Shown here: one piece after another, positions 23,358-35,232 of the stretch
Layout: each line of letters starts with the position of its first letter
Numbering within the stretch: the first letter of the stretch is position 1
NCBI GenBank assembly: GCA_950097015.1
Contig: CATNEN010000033.1
Coordinates: 3,642,001 to 3,706,000, forward strand
DNA: 64,000 nt
Source: Macrostomum hystrix
Taxonomy: Eukaryota; Platyhelminthes; Macrostomidae
Reading direction: 5' to 3'
Notes under the pieces: generated by a model
What the model saw: the letters and a program-made list of their open reading frames with translations, nothing else
Told to the model about the DNA's origin: nothing
Databases searched by the model: none
Translations under genes and position numbers: made by a program

Positions 23358-23431
23358 TCAGCAAAGCAGCATCGAAAGGATGCGCGCCGATAGCTCCCAG
23401 TCCTGTCCATGAAAAGATGGCCAACAAAAAA
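23358..23431 (-). CDS. Possible terminal exon of the hnRNP-like gene
   Basis: On the minus strand a strong acceptor (TTTCTCTTTTGTCGTTACAG) precedes 74 bases that are phase-compatible with the phase-1 donor at 25519. They end in TGA, with AATAAA four bases further (plus-strand TTTATT at 23349-23354). An alternative AG 36 bases downstream gives a different frame ending in TAATAA. No homology supports the predicted tail, so this is a guess from splice signals and the poly(A) motif only. Confidence 0.3.
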
Positions 23432-23599
23432 CTGTAACGACAAAAGAGAAACAGAAAATTCAGCCGACTTCATCGAGGCAGTGACAACAAATTCATGGGA
23501 ACACACAAAAGCATTAGGTTTCATTATATATGTTATAAAACACCGGACATTATATACTCGTACGTAACTATAGAAACCGGCTTAGAGAAGGAAAATTTG

Positions 23600-24235
23600 G
23601 ATTTCGAGCTGACAGGAATTGGGATCTCAACCTACAGGAATTGGGATCTTAACCGAACAGGAATTGGGATCTTAACCGAACAGGAATTTGGATCTCAACT
23701 TACAGGAATTTGGATCTCAGCCTACAGGAATTGGGATCTTAACTTACAGGAATTTGGATCTCAACCTACAGGAATTGGGATCTTAACTTACAGGAAGTGG
23801 GATCTCAACCTACAGGAATTGGGATCTTAACCGAACAGGAATTGGGATCTCAACTTACAGGAATTGGGATCTTAACCGAACAGGAATTGGGATCTCAACC
23901 TACAGGAATTGGGATCTTAACCGAACAGGAATTGGGATCTCAACTTACAGGAATTGGGATCTTAACCGAACAGGAATTGGGATCTCAACTTTCAGGAATT
24001 GGGATATCAACCTACAGGAATTGGGATCTCAACTTACAGGAATTGGGATCTCAACCTACAGGAATTGGGATCTCAACCTACAGGAAGTTGGGATCTCAAC
24101 CTACAGGAGTTGGGATCTCAACCTACAGGAGTTGGGATCTCAATCTACAGGAGTTGGGATCTCAACCTACAGGAAGTGGGATCTCAACCTACAGGAAGTT
24201 GGGATCTCATCCTGCAGGAATGGGGAATTCAAACT
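23600..24235. repeat. 22-bp minisatellite
   Basis: About 29 copies of AGGAATTGGGATCTCAACCT plus AC, with an alternating variant CTTAACCGAAC. Spacing changes by one base in the last third (AGGAAGTTGGG). Confidence 0.96.
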
Positions 24236-24930
24236 ATTAGGAAGTGAACTTTTATCAGCTGTAACTTCTCTACCTAGTAATTTACGTGAGATGAAACTCA
24301 ATAAAACTAAATTAACAGGTCGGGCCAGGCGGTTAATTAACAGGGCTCACGGCAGGTTAAGCAGTGAGCACGCAGTATTTACATGCAAATTAAGATTGGG
24401 ATAAACAGGACAACAAGCGGTGGGAGAACATGTGAAAAAAATAAATCGACCACTTGCGCCCTGGCGACAGTGGCGGGTGAAGCAACAACAGGCCTGCCTC
24501 CGAATACCCCACAATGCGACGCTTGACAATTGAAACCCCAGTAGATAAATGCGACACAGACAAGCATATTATTGTTAGTAGTATGTATACACTAACAGTA
24601 CAGGAATAAGCTTCAAGACATTAACAAGCTAATGGGAAATCGCTTTGAAATGAATTGTCTTTAATTTAAATGATAAAAACTAGAACAACACAGAGCTAGT
24701 TTCAGCAAAGAATTTTATTGCTATCAGATAATTAGAACAGTGTGATTATGAGTTTTCTTCATTATTAGTACATAGCTTATTAAAAACAACTAATTGCTGG
24801 AGCCAGGAAACAATTTTTACTTCAGATAGCGGCCGCTGTTGTCTTTCCGCATTGGTAGAACCCGCGGACCAGCATCAGTTTGTGAAGATTTCTATGTAGC
24901 GAGAGCCTGCGATTTGGGAGTCGAATGTGG
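24236..24930. other. Unique sequence, no gene seen
   Basis: Lies between two arrays downstream of the hnRNP-like gene. Only short reading frames without resemblance to known families. Confidence 0.4.
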
Positions 24931-24939
24931 GAAAATTGT

Positions 24940-25440
24940 TACTATTTGTTTGGGAATTTTAGTAGATGGGAATCGGCATTTCTTAATAGACGGGCGATGG
25001 GATATTTTATTGAAGGGATTAGGGATTTTTATTGACGGGCGATGGGAAATTTATTAGACGGGATTAGGGATTTTTATAGACGGACGATGGGATATTTCAT
25101 TGAAGGAATTAGGGGATTTTTATTGACGGGCGATGGGAAATTTATTAGACGGGATTAAGGATTTTTATTGACGGTCGATAGGATATTGCATTGAAGGGAT
25201 TCGGGATTTTTATTGACGGTCGATAGGATATTGCATTGAAGGGATTCGGGATTTCTATTGACGGGCGACAGGATATTGCATTGAAGGGATTAGGGATTTT
25301 TATTGACGGGCGATAGGATATTTAATAAACGGGATTAGATACTTTTTAACACTCTTGCGATGCTTACATGTTGTATATTAAATAGAAGGAATAGGGATTT
25401 TAATAGGCGAGGTTGGGATTTTTAAATAGACGGGTTTGCC
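24940..25440. repeat. Degenerate minisatellite of roughly 55-60 bp
   Basis: Recurring GGGATTAGGGATTTTTATTG, ACGGGCGATGGGATATT and TTGAAGGGATT. About eight imperfect copies, ending about 80 bp from the hnRNP-like exon at 25519. Confidence 0.85.
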
Positions 25441-25518
25441 AAAGTTTTTAATGGGTGAGGATAGGTAATTCTGGAGTTTTGTACAGTACACTAGTTGAGA
25501 ATAGCACTTGAAACTCAC

Positions 25519-28202
25519 CGATAACCTTGCCATTGTACTCCGCAGCCTCGCGAACCTCGTCGGCCGACTGAAAGAAGGCATCGGCCTCACCAGAGCTCCG
25601 CCCACTGGCGTCCCTGCCAATCTGAATCCGGACTGGCCGCAGCGGCGCGAAGAATTCTTGAATTTCGGGCTCGCCAGCCGACCAGGGCAGGCCGCGCAGG
25701 TGCACGCGGAAGCCGTCGCCAACGCCAGGCCCGACGCCGCCGCGGTAGCCGCCGGCGCCGCCTCCGCCGTGATGCGGCGGCCCCTGCTGCATGAGGTGAG
25801 GCGGTCCGCTGCGAGCCTTGTGCAGGAACAAATCCACGTACCGGCTGCCCAGGTGCTGCTTGTTCTTCTCCATGGCCCGCCGGCAGTCGGCCTCCGACTC
25901 AAAGTCGACTTCGGCTTCGCCGCTAGGCCGGCCGTCCGGATTGTAGCGAATCTCAACGTGAGCTGCGTTGAGGGGCGAGAAGAACTCGCGAATGTCGGCC
26001 TCAGTGGCCGAGTATGGCAGGCCGCGCATGTGCACCCAGAAGCCGGTGGTCGAGGCCCAGTTGCTGCCCGGCATGCCGCCGCCACCGCCGCCGCCGCCGC
26101 CCCCGCCGTAGTCACGACGCATGCCAGCGCCTGGGCCGCCGCCGTAGGGACTCGGCCTGGGTCCACCGTAGCCAGGGCCACCAGGGCCGCGGACGCCGCC
26201 TCGCATCGAACCGCCGCCGCTAGCCATGGCGCCTGAATAGTCGCCCATCGGAGCGCCGTAGTCGTAGCCGTAGCCGCCGCCGCCGCCGCCGCCGCCTCCG
26301 CCATAGCCACCATGGCCATAGTAGTCGCCGTAGGGAGCCGGGCCACCAGACGCGTAGGGGTCTCCTGAAAATAAAGATCAGGTAAAACTGATTCTGGAGG
26401 GTCGTGAGCCAAAGCTGAATATTAGGAGGGTCGGGAGTCAAACCTGAAGATTAGGAGGGTCGGGAGCCAAAACCTGAAGATTTGGAGAGTCGGGAGCCAA
26501 ACCTGAAGATTTGGAGGGTCGGAGCCAAAACCTGAAGATTTGGAGGGTCGGGAGCCAAACCTGAAGATTTGGAGAGTCGGGAGCCAAAACCTAAAGATTT
26601 GGAGGGTCGGGAGCCAAAACCTAAAGATTTGGAGGGTCGGGAGCCAAAACCTGAAGATTTGGAGGGTCGGGAGCCAAAACCTAAAGATTTGGAGAGTCGG
26701 GAGCCAAACCTGAAGATTTGGAGGGTCGGGAGCCAAAACCGAAAAATTTGGAGGGTCGGGAGCCAAAACCTGAAGATTTGGAGAGTCGGGAGCCAAACCT
26801 GAAGATTTGGAGGGTCGGGAGCCAAAACCTAAAGATTTGGAGGGTCGGGAGCCAAAACCTGAAGATTTGGAGGGTCGGGAGCCAAACCTGAAGATTTGGA
26901 GGGTCGGGAGCCAAAACCTAAAGATTTGGAGAGTCGGGAGCCAAACCTGAAGATTTGGAGAGTCGGGAGCCAAACCTGAAGATTTGGAGGGTCGGAGCCA
27001 AAACCTGAAGATTTGGAGGGTCGGGAGCCAAAACCTGAAGATTTGGAGGTCGGGAGCCAAAACCTGAAGATTTGGAGGGTCGGGAGCCAAAACCTGAAGA
27101 TTTGGAGGGGTCGGGAGCAAAACATGAAGATTTAGAGGGTCCGGAGCCAAAACCTGAAGATTTGGAGGGGTCGGGAGCCGAACCTGAAGATTTGGATGTG
27201 TTGGCAGCCAAACCTGAAGATTTGGAGGGGTCGGGAGCCAAACCTGAAGATTTGGAGGGTCGGGAGCCAAACCTGAAGATTTGGATGTGTTGGCAGCCAA
27301 ACCTGAAGATTTGGAGGGGTCGGGAGCCAAACCTGAAGATTTGGAGGGTCGGGAGCCAAACCTGAAGATTTGGAGGGTCAGGAGCCAAACCTGAAGATTT
27401 AGAGTGGTCGGGAGCCAAACATGAAGATTTTTAGAGGGTTCTGCCAGAATTTGCCAGCAGTTAAACTGAAGGTGTGAAAAACATGCAAAGATCATCAGCA
27501 AGCGACCGAAGGACTCACCGCCACTAGCCAGCATCTGCTGCCTATTGGCCTCAGCGTAGGCCTCGGCCATGGAGCTGGGGAACAGCTCAATGTAGCGGCT
27601 GCCCATGTTCTGCCGATTGCAGCTACTCAAAGCGTTGCTGGCGGTCTCTGGTGCGTCGAACTGCACGTAGGCCTCGCCGCTGGGCCGGCCGTCCTGATTG
27701 TACACCATCAAGATGCCGTCCTTCACCACGTGATGACCCCGAAAGAATTCCCTGATGCTGTCAAAGTCGGCGGAGAACGGCAGGCCGCGCATGCGCAGCA
27801 CCGGCTCGCGGTTTTGCCCGCCGTAGCCTGGCTGCTGGGGCCGGCCGGCCACGGCTGCGCCAGCGCCTCCGGGCACGCCGGCTCCGGGGACGGCCCGGCC
27901 GAGCTCGGCCTCGCTGGACTCGAACAGTTCAACGTATCGTCGGCCCATGTGCTGCCTATCGTGCTTCATAGCGGTCGCGGCGTCGTCGGGTGTTTCAAAG
28001 ACAACGTAGGCCTCGCCAGAGGGCCGGCCCAGCTGGTCGCGAGTCATATGGATGCCCCGCTCGCCCCGGCTGATGCTGCAGTCGTCAAAGAATTTCAAAA
28101 TGTCACCGGCTGTTGAGTCGAATGGCAGGCCGCGCATCCGAATGACACAGGTGGGGCCGCCGCCGGAGGAATTGTTGGCATTGTTGTAGCGCATGGCTCT
28201 GG
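25519..28202 (-). CDS. hnRNP F/H-like RNA-binding protein with four quasi-RRMs
   Basis: Minus-strand exons 28202-27519 (ATG at 28194) and 26364-25519 give 507 residues, with a phase-1 donor (ATCG|GTGAGT) showing that a further exon exists. Quasi-RRM domains lie at about 16-92 (VIRMRGLPFDST), 132-206 (VLRMRGLPFSAD), 334-406 (VHMRGLPYSATEADI) and 444-507 (VHLRGLPWSAGEPEI). Each has the family signature RGLP(F/Y/W) and GR(P/S)SGEA. Gly/Tyr-rich linkers with two poly-Gly runs separate domain 2 from domain 3. hnRNP F/H proteins bind G-tracts through these domains and regulate splicing in the nucleus; the vertebrate proteins have three, so the fourth is unusual. Eight bases before the ATG is an acceptor (CAATTTTCAG), so the 5' UTR is spliced on, in cis or by a trans-spliced leader. 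Confidence 0.88.
26430..27440. repeat. 29-30 bp minisatellite with 3' splice-site-like motif
   Basis: About 33 copies of a unit GTCGGGAGCCAAAACCTGAA plus GATTTGGAGG. On the minus (gene) strand each unit contains CTCCAAATCTTCAGGTTT, i.e. a short pyrimidine tract and CAG|G. It fills the intron between the two hnRNP-like exons. The frame of exon 28202-27519 stays open through the whole intron to about 26422. Confidence 0.95.
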
Positions 28203-30123
28203 CTGAAAATTGATCACAATGTACATCAGTCCTATTGGAGGAGTATGCCGATAGTACCCTGCAAGACAAATAAACTAAACTACCTTGCAATGCATCGCCT
28301 AGTGACATATTAGATGGCCAAGTTTTTTTAATGCTGTAATGTATAGTATAATTACTCATGCTACCCAAGTGTTAGGAAGAATATCCACAACTTACAATGC
28401 TCCAATGTGTTACACTGTATCAAAGCAGTCTTATAAAAATATCTTTTTTTACCATTTGATATAAATAACAGTAATTTTTATTCTATGTGGTGTATGTACA
28501 TGAGATATGAATTGTCTTGTAATTTGTTTAATTGAATATTGTATTCTTATTTTCTTATATCTATGTTAAGTTATGAATATGCAGAATAAAAAATTTCCAA
28601 AGTATATTTTTATAAAGTCATTTAAAACTTTTCCTTAGTTGCTAAAATATACAAAATAGCTTTTAAGTATACAGTTCCCTTGTAGCTACAGATATAGCTA
28701 TCAGAAGTTACTATAGGAAACCAAAATGTACACTAAGGTCAATGCCAGCACAGCTAGACGAATATAAACAAGTTGTCACTATAGCACTTGATTACAAGAC
28801 CAAATGGCTAAACTAAATAATGGCCACACACATAATTTAATTTTAATGAAAGGAACCCATGTGCCATGTAGCTGGCAATTTTTCCTAATACTTGTGCAGT
28901 TTTTGTTTAAAATAACTATGCTCCTGCTGAGCTACACCCTGTAAAATAAATTTGCTAGAACATTTTTATGCTAGGAATGATAGAATTACTAACAAGCCTG
29001 GCTGCAAATGTGAGGCCCAAAAGTGTACATAGGCAAATTACCTTTGTTTGAATGCATCTATGAATTTCTGGACATTAGTATGAACTTAGCAGAATTTAAG
29101 TTTTATTTTTATACTTAACAATCGTATTGCCAGTAGCCACTATCTAGTTTGCTAGTTTAGTTTGATTACAATTGGTAAGTGTGGTTCAATAGCTCAGACT
29201 GGCCCCCAGCCACATGGTCAACATTGGATATGCCATTCAAACAAGAAAACTTTAAGGGTAGCAAAAAACACTATCAGTTTAATACCTTATTACACCTACC
29301 CAAACCTATTGGCATGGCCATGATGGGTTTTACTGGTTAACAAAACTGCTAGCCTTCAAGGCAGCCACTATTATTCTATAAGTTACTTATTTGATGTCTT
29401 GTATGCTACTTATCCTTAGGCTCTGAAATATCCTAAAAGTGTATGAAAGTTTGAATAGGAAACCAAAGTTATGTCCCCTACCCTAATGTACAAAGAAAAA
29501 AAACAATTAGCCATCAAGCTGTGGTTAAACAACATTTGATGAATGTTATACTAACAGGCTTATAGTACCATGCAGCACACATGCAAGTTCTAGGTTCATG
29601 GAATGCATTTTCTAAGTAGGTTTAAGAAAACTTAAATTCAAAGTCAGTTAGTGCTTGAGCATTCTAATTATTAGACTAGGGACCTATATTGCAATATACA
29701 TACTTAAGAATTCAGCTCCCACCATGTTTGCCAATCAGCGACAGCTTCTGATTGCCATCAGCTCATGTTTTTGGCAATTAGCTCCTACCATGATTGACAG
29801 GTAATTTTGTTACTACCACTATTATCTTTTGCTAACAATGATTTCATTTTCTATCTCCTTATTTCCAATCACCATTGTTGTGATATTTGTTAGTATTTGT
29901 GTGGCCACTTCTATTTCTTGCACCTATGTGCATCAATGTTTAGGGAACATCTCTCTTGGTCTTTTTAACTTTCAAATTAAACACTATCAAGACTTTTTTG
30001 ATAGTGCTAAATCTGAACACCTATAAGTTAACATCCTTATTATGTACCTTCTGTACTGCATAATAGTGTGCCACCCAGAAAATGTTCCCAAAGGTGTTGC
30101 ATGGGTGCGTGTACTATTATGCC
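28203..30123. other. AT-rich, CpG-poor intergenic block
   Basis: About 1.9 kb of unique sequence with very few CG dinucleotides. It should include the promoter and 5' UTR exon of the hnRNP-like gene, which I cannot place. No other coding or RNA feature is recognised. Confidence 0.45.
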
Positions 30124-30131
30124 GTCTGAGC

Positions 30132-30560
30132 GGTTCCTGGACACTTTGTCATCCTACAACTTCGTCATCCAGATGACGCTCTGTCCAATATCTCAGAGGG
30201 TGGATGATGACGAGACTTAGACTTGTGGACACTTTGTCATCTATAAAACAAAAGTTTTCAAAGTTAAAACAGAACCACCCCTCCTCACATCGTGTTGGCA
30301 CCTATCTTTCAACTCTTATAATGAAATCAGTTTTGACACCTCTTTTTGACAATTTAGAGTGTGAAGTGTGTTCACACCTCTGCCCCACCACCCACCCTCA
30401 CTTTATTGATGACGAACTTGCTTGCTTGTTATCAGTAGATGATGAACTGACCAAACTTTAAAGCATGCCAATTGGCTGGATGACAAAGTGTCCTACCTTC
30501 CAAGTGGATGACGAAGTTGTAAGATGATGAAGTTGTAAGATGACGAAGTGTCTAGGATCC
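30132..30560. mobile_element. Miniature inverted-repeat transposon (hAT-like, 8-bp TSD)
   Basis: The left end GGTTCCTGGACACTTTGTCA and the reverse complement of the right end GGATCCTAGACACTTCGTCA match with few differences, and the match continues through TACAACTTC and GTCATCC. The 429-bp element is bracketed by a perfect 8-bp direct repeat GTCTGAGC (30124-30131 and 30561-30568). Internal copies of the end motif (GGACACTTTGTCATC near 30229, GATGACAAAGTGTCC near 30479) are typical of subterminal repeats. It encodes no recognisable transposase, so it is non-autonomous. An 8-bp duplication suggests the hAT superfamily. Confidence 0.85.
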
Positions 30561-30568
30561 GTCTGAGC

Positions 30569-31963
30569 ACACTACTAGGCCTATGACATCTGAGTAGGGG
30601 CCTAACATGCAATTGACTCAAAGACACTGTCAGTCATCTGTTCATTGGTTGTTAGTCACATTGTTTCTTGGTTGTTATACAAAACTGTCGTTAACTGTCG
30701 TTTTAAAAACAGTTTGAATTAAACGTGCGAAACTAGAAGATTGCCCAAGTCTGCTTTAGCTGAATCTATTGAAAACTGATAGCCCTTTGAGAAGCTCACA
30801 TTATCATGAAATCTAGTGACATTATTAATTTATATAACACTTAGGCATGGCTTTTTAGCTGGTTATATGCTCACCACATAACCACATATATATTTGTAAG
30901 TAAATTTTTTAACATTGGCAATGAGGATAATGCACAAATTTTAGCTCTTCTGGAATTACTTTAAATTCTGTCGATCGATTACTAATACGTCATTCAACCA
31001 CTTTGCTGATAAAGTCACATGTGCAGACTAAGATGAGCCATAGTTAAACTTTGAATAATTAGTTGAGTAGAATATATTACAAAGAATGGTAGAAACAATT
31101 TTAACTATAAAAAAGTTTAGTTAACGTCAATTTAAATAAGTAAAAACGTGAAGATCAATATATTTTCATTGCCATTCAATAAAAAATTTGGTTTAAGCAA
31201 GTTACAATTTTCTGATGACACATCACTTTCTGCGATTTTTTACCGTAATCCAATAAAAAAGTTTTTGTTAAATTGCTTTTGCATAAAAGTTTTCTACATT
31301 TTTAACTTTAACAAAATCGCTTTTTTACGCGCGAAGCGAAGCTTAATACGATTCATCATTAAATTATTAATTTTCTTATATGTTCGAACCATATCTCAGC
31401 ACATAATTAAGACAATAAATTTAAATATGCGTCTTCTTTACTTAATAGATTGCTTATGTAAAAATTATTTTTTTAAACATTTTAAGATTAAATGAGATTT
31501 AAAAGAATTTATTTAGTAACAATAACACTTATATTCTTAATATTAATTATTATTAATATAACAGTAATATAAGCTAACATCGTGTTTTTGTTAGCCAAGA
31601 CAGTTTTCTTTTTCCAAATGCTGATGCAAGTAAAACAATGCAAGCACAGCATGTAAAAGTAAATTTAAGCTGTCCAGAAAATAGAACTAAAAAATACCAA
31701 ATTACTGAGTGGCACTGGCAGTTGCTATAGGTAGATGTTTTTTGTCTGCTGCCTGTTCATCCTCTGCTCTATTTTCTGCTTAAATAAAAAAATTATTTTT
31801 GTCTGTTGATCAAATTCTCATGTATTTCCACTCATTTCTTGTTTGTTTAAATTAAAGGATCATAACATCTTTTTAGCTTGAGTTAGGGCCTCTAACTACA
31901 AAAATTCATGTACATATTGAATGAGTTTCTATATTACATTTAGAGTTGATTTTTAGTTTAAGT
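30569..31963. other. AT-rich unique sequence, no gene seen
   Basis: Between the miniature transposon and the first composite repeat. A 115-codon open frame at 31148-31495 is Lys/Phe/Leu-rich, as AT-rich non-coding DNA gives, and resembles no family. Confidence 0.4.
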
Positions 31964-34900
31964 ACTAGCAAGTTTTGCCCCCCTTCGGGGAGCAGAAATA
32001 CTTTTAATTCGTCTAGTATATACTTTTTAGCAGCTGAATTTACAGCTTTTTAAAGCTACAATGAACCCCCAGTTGACAATGATCCCCCAGTTGATGATGA
32101 TCCCCTAATTGATGATGATCCCCCAGTTGACAATGATCCCCCAGTTGACAATGATCCCCCAGTTGACAATGAACCCCCAGTTGACAATGAACCCCCAGTT
32201 GACAATGATCCCCCAGTTGACAATGATCCCCCAGTTGTCAATGATCCCCCAGTTGACAATCATCCCACAGTTGACAATGATCCCCCAGTTGACAAAGATC
32301 CCCCAGTTCACAATGATCCCCCAGTTGATGATGAACCCCCAGTTGACCATGATCCCCCATTTGATGATGATTCCCCAGTTGACAATTATCCCCCAGTTGA
32401 CAATGATCCCCCTGTTGACAATGATCCCACAGTTGACAATGATCCCCCAGTTGACAAAGATCCCCCAGTTCACAATGATCCCCCAGTTGATGATGATCCC
32501 CCAGTTGATGATGATCCCCAGTTGACAATGATCCCCCAGTTGACAATGAACCCCCAGTTGACAATGAACCCCCAGTTGACAATGATCCCCCAGTTGACAA
32601 TGATCCCCCAGTTGTCAATGATCCCCCAGTTCACAATGATCCCCCAGTTGATGATGAACCCCCAGTTGACAATGATCCCCCAGTTGACAATGATCCCACA
32701 GTTGACAATGATCCCCCATTTGACAAATATCCCCCAGTTCACAATGATCCCCCAGTTGATGATGATCCCCCAGTTGATGATGATCCCCAGTTGACAATGA
32801 TCCCCCAGTTGACAATGATCCCCAAGTTGACAATGATCCCCCAGTTCACAATGATCCCCCAGTTGACAATTATCCCCCAGTTGACAATTATCCCCCAGTT
32901 TACCAAGATCCTCCAATTGACGATTATCCCCCAGTTTACCTTGATCCCCATTTTGATGATGACTCCCCAGTTGACGTTGATTTTTCAAACGCTGGGTTAG
33001 CCATGATTCAAACCCAGGTTTCGCCATGTTTTAAACCCTGGTGGGCTATGATTCAAACTCTCGTTTTACCATGATTCAGACGCTGCTTTTGCAATGATTC
33101 AAACTCTGGTTTAGCCATGATTCAGACTCTAGTTTAGCCATGATTCAAACTCTGGTTTGGCCATGATTCAGACTCTGGTTTAGCCATGATTCAAACTCTG
33201 GTTTAGCCATGATTCAAACTCTAGTTTAGCCATGATTCAGACTCTCGTTTAGCCATGATTCAAACTCTGGTTTAGCCATGATTCAAACTCTGGTTTGGCC
33301 ATGATTCAAACTCGGGTTTCGCCTTGATTCAAATTTAGCCATGATTCAGACTCTGGGTTAGCCATGATTCAAACGTTGGTTTAGCCATGATTCAAACTCT
33401 GGTTCAGCCATGATTCAAACTCTGGTTTAGCCATGATTCAAACTCTGGTTTAGCCATGATTAAACTCTGGTTTAGCCATGATTCAAAGTCTGCTTTAGCC
33501 ATGATTCAAACTCTGTTTTAGCCATGATTTAAACTCTGGTGTAGCCATGATTCAGACGCTGGTTTAGCCATGATTCAAACGCTGGTTTAGCCATGATTCA
33601 AACTCTGGTTTAGCCATGATTCAAACTCTGGTTTAGCCATGATTCAAACTCTGGTTTAGCCATGATTCAAAGTCTAGTTTAGCCATGATTCAGACTCTCG
33701 TTTAGCCATGATTCAAACTCTGGTTTAGCCATGATTCAAACTCTGGTTTAGCCATGATTCAAAGTCTAGTTTAGCCATGATTCAGACTCTCGTTTAGCCA
33801 TGATTCAAACTCTGGTTTAGCCATGATTCAAACTCTGGTTTGGCCATGATTCAAACTCGGGTTTCGCCTTGATTCAAATTTAGCCATGATTCAGACTCTG
33901 GGTTAGCCATGATTCAAACGTTGGTTTAGCCATGATTCAAACTCTGGTTCAGCCATGATTCAAACTCTGGTTTAGCCATGATTCAAACTCTGGTTTAGCC
34001 ATGATTAAACTCTGGTTTAGCCATGATTCAAAGTCTGCTTTAGCCATGATTCAAACTCTGTTTTAGCCATGATTTAAACTCTGTTTTAGCCATGATTTAA
34101 ACTCTGGTGTAGCCATGATTCAGACGCTGGTTTAGCCATGATTCAAACGCTGGTTTAGCCATGATTCAAACTCTGGTTTAGCCATGATTCAAACTCTGGT
34201 TTAGCCATGATTCAGACTCTCGTTTAGCCATGATTCAAACTCTGGTTTAGCCATGATTCAAACTCTGGTTTAGCCATGATTCAAACGCTGGTTTAACCAT
34301 GATTCAAAATCTGGTTTAGTCATAATTAAAACTCTGATTTTGCCAGGATTCAAACTCTGGGTAAGCCATGATTCAAACGCTGGTTTAGCCATGATTCAAA
34401 CGCTGGTTTAGCCTTTATTCAAACTCTGGTTTAGCCATGATTCAAACTCTGGTTGGCCATGATTCAAACTCTAGTTTAGCCATGCTGATGATGATGGTTT
34501 TGCCATGATTCAGACTCTGGTTTAGCCATGATTCAAACTCTGGTATAGCCATGATTTAGTCTCTGGTTTAGCCATGATTCAAACTCTGGTTTAGCCATGA
34601 TTCAGACGCTGGTTTAGCCATGATTCAAACTCTGGTTTAGCCATGATTGAAACTCTGGTTTTGCCATGATTCAGACTCTGGTTTAGCCATGATTCAAACT
34701 CTGGTTTAGCCATGGTTCAAACTCTGGTTTAGCCATGATTCAGACTATGGTTTAGCCATGATTCAGACTCCAGTTTTGCCATGATTCAGACTCTAGTTTA
34801 GCCATGATTCAGACTCGGGTTTAGCCATGATTCAGACTCTAGTTTAGCAATGATTCAAGATCTGGTTTAGCCATGATTCAAACTCTGGTTTAGCCATGAT

Positions 34901-35232
34901 TCAAACTCTGGTTTTGCCATGTTTCAGACTCTGGTTTAGCCATGATTCAGAATCTAGTTTAGCCATGATTCAGACTCTAGTTTAGCCATGATTCAAACTC
35001 TGGTTTAGCCATGATTCAGACGCTGGTTTAGCTATGATTCAAACTCTGGTTTTGCCATGATTCAGACGCTGGTTTAGCCATGATTGAAACTCTGGTTTAG
35101 CTATGATTCAAACTCTGGTTTTGCCATGATTCAGACGCTTGTGTGCTATGATTTATGATATTTTATTTACGAAATGAAAAAAATAAATTAAAATAGTCTT
35201 CAATCACTACTGGCTGAAAATTAGTCTAAATG
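31964..35232. mobile_element. Composite repeat module 1 (head, two minisatellites, tail)
   Basis: The head (31964-32060) begins ACTAGCAAGTTTTGCCCCCC with a TTCGGGG hairpin and continues to AGCTACAATGAAC. Minisatellite 1 (about 32065-32985) repeats CCCCCAGTTGACAATGAT. Minisatellite 2 (about 32990-35145) is a 23-bp unit, GCCATGATTCAAACTCTGG plus TTTA. The tail (35145-35232) contains ATATTTTATTTACGAAATGA and CACTACTGGCTGAAAATTAG. This copy lacks the 500-bp terminal unit seen in modules 2 and 3 and runs straight into the next head. Minisatellite 2 has an internal period of about 545 bp (compare 33311 and 33856). It is not recognisable as a known element class. Confidence 0.85.

Noticed and set aside
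30204-30461. 85-codon open frame inside the miniature transposon
   Set aside because: Too short and unlike any transposase; it includes the terminal repeat sequence itself.
31148-31495. 115-codon AT-rich open frame
   Set aside because: Lys/Phe/Leu composition expected of AT-rich non-coding DNA; no motif or splice context.
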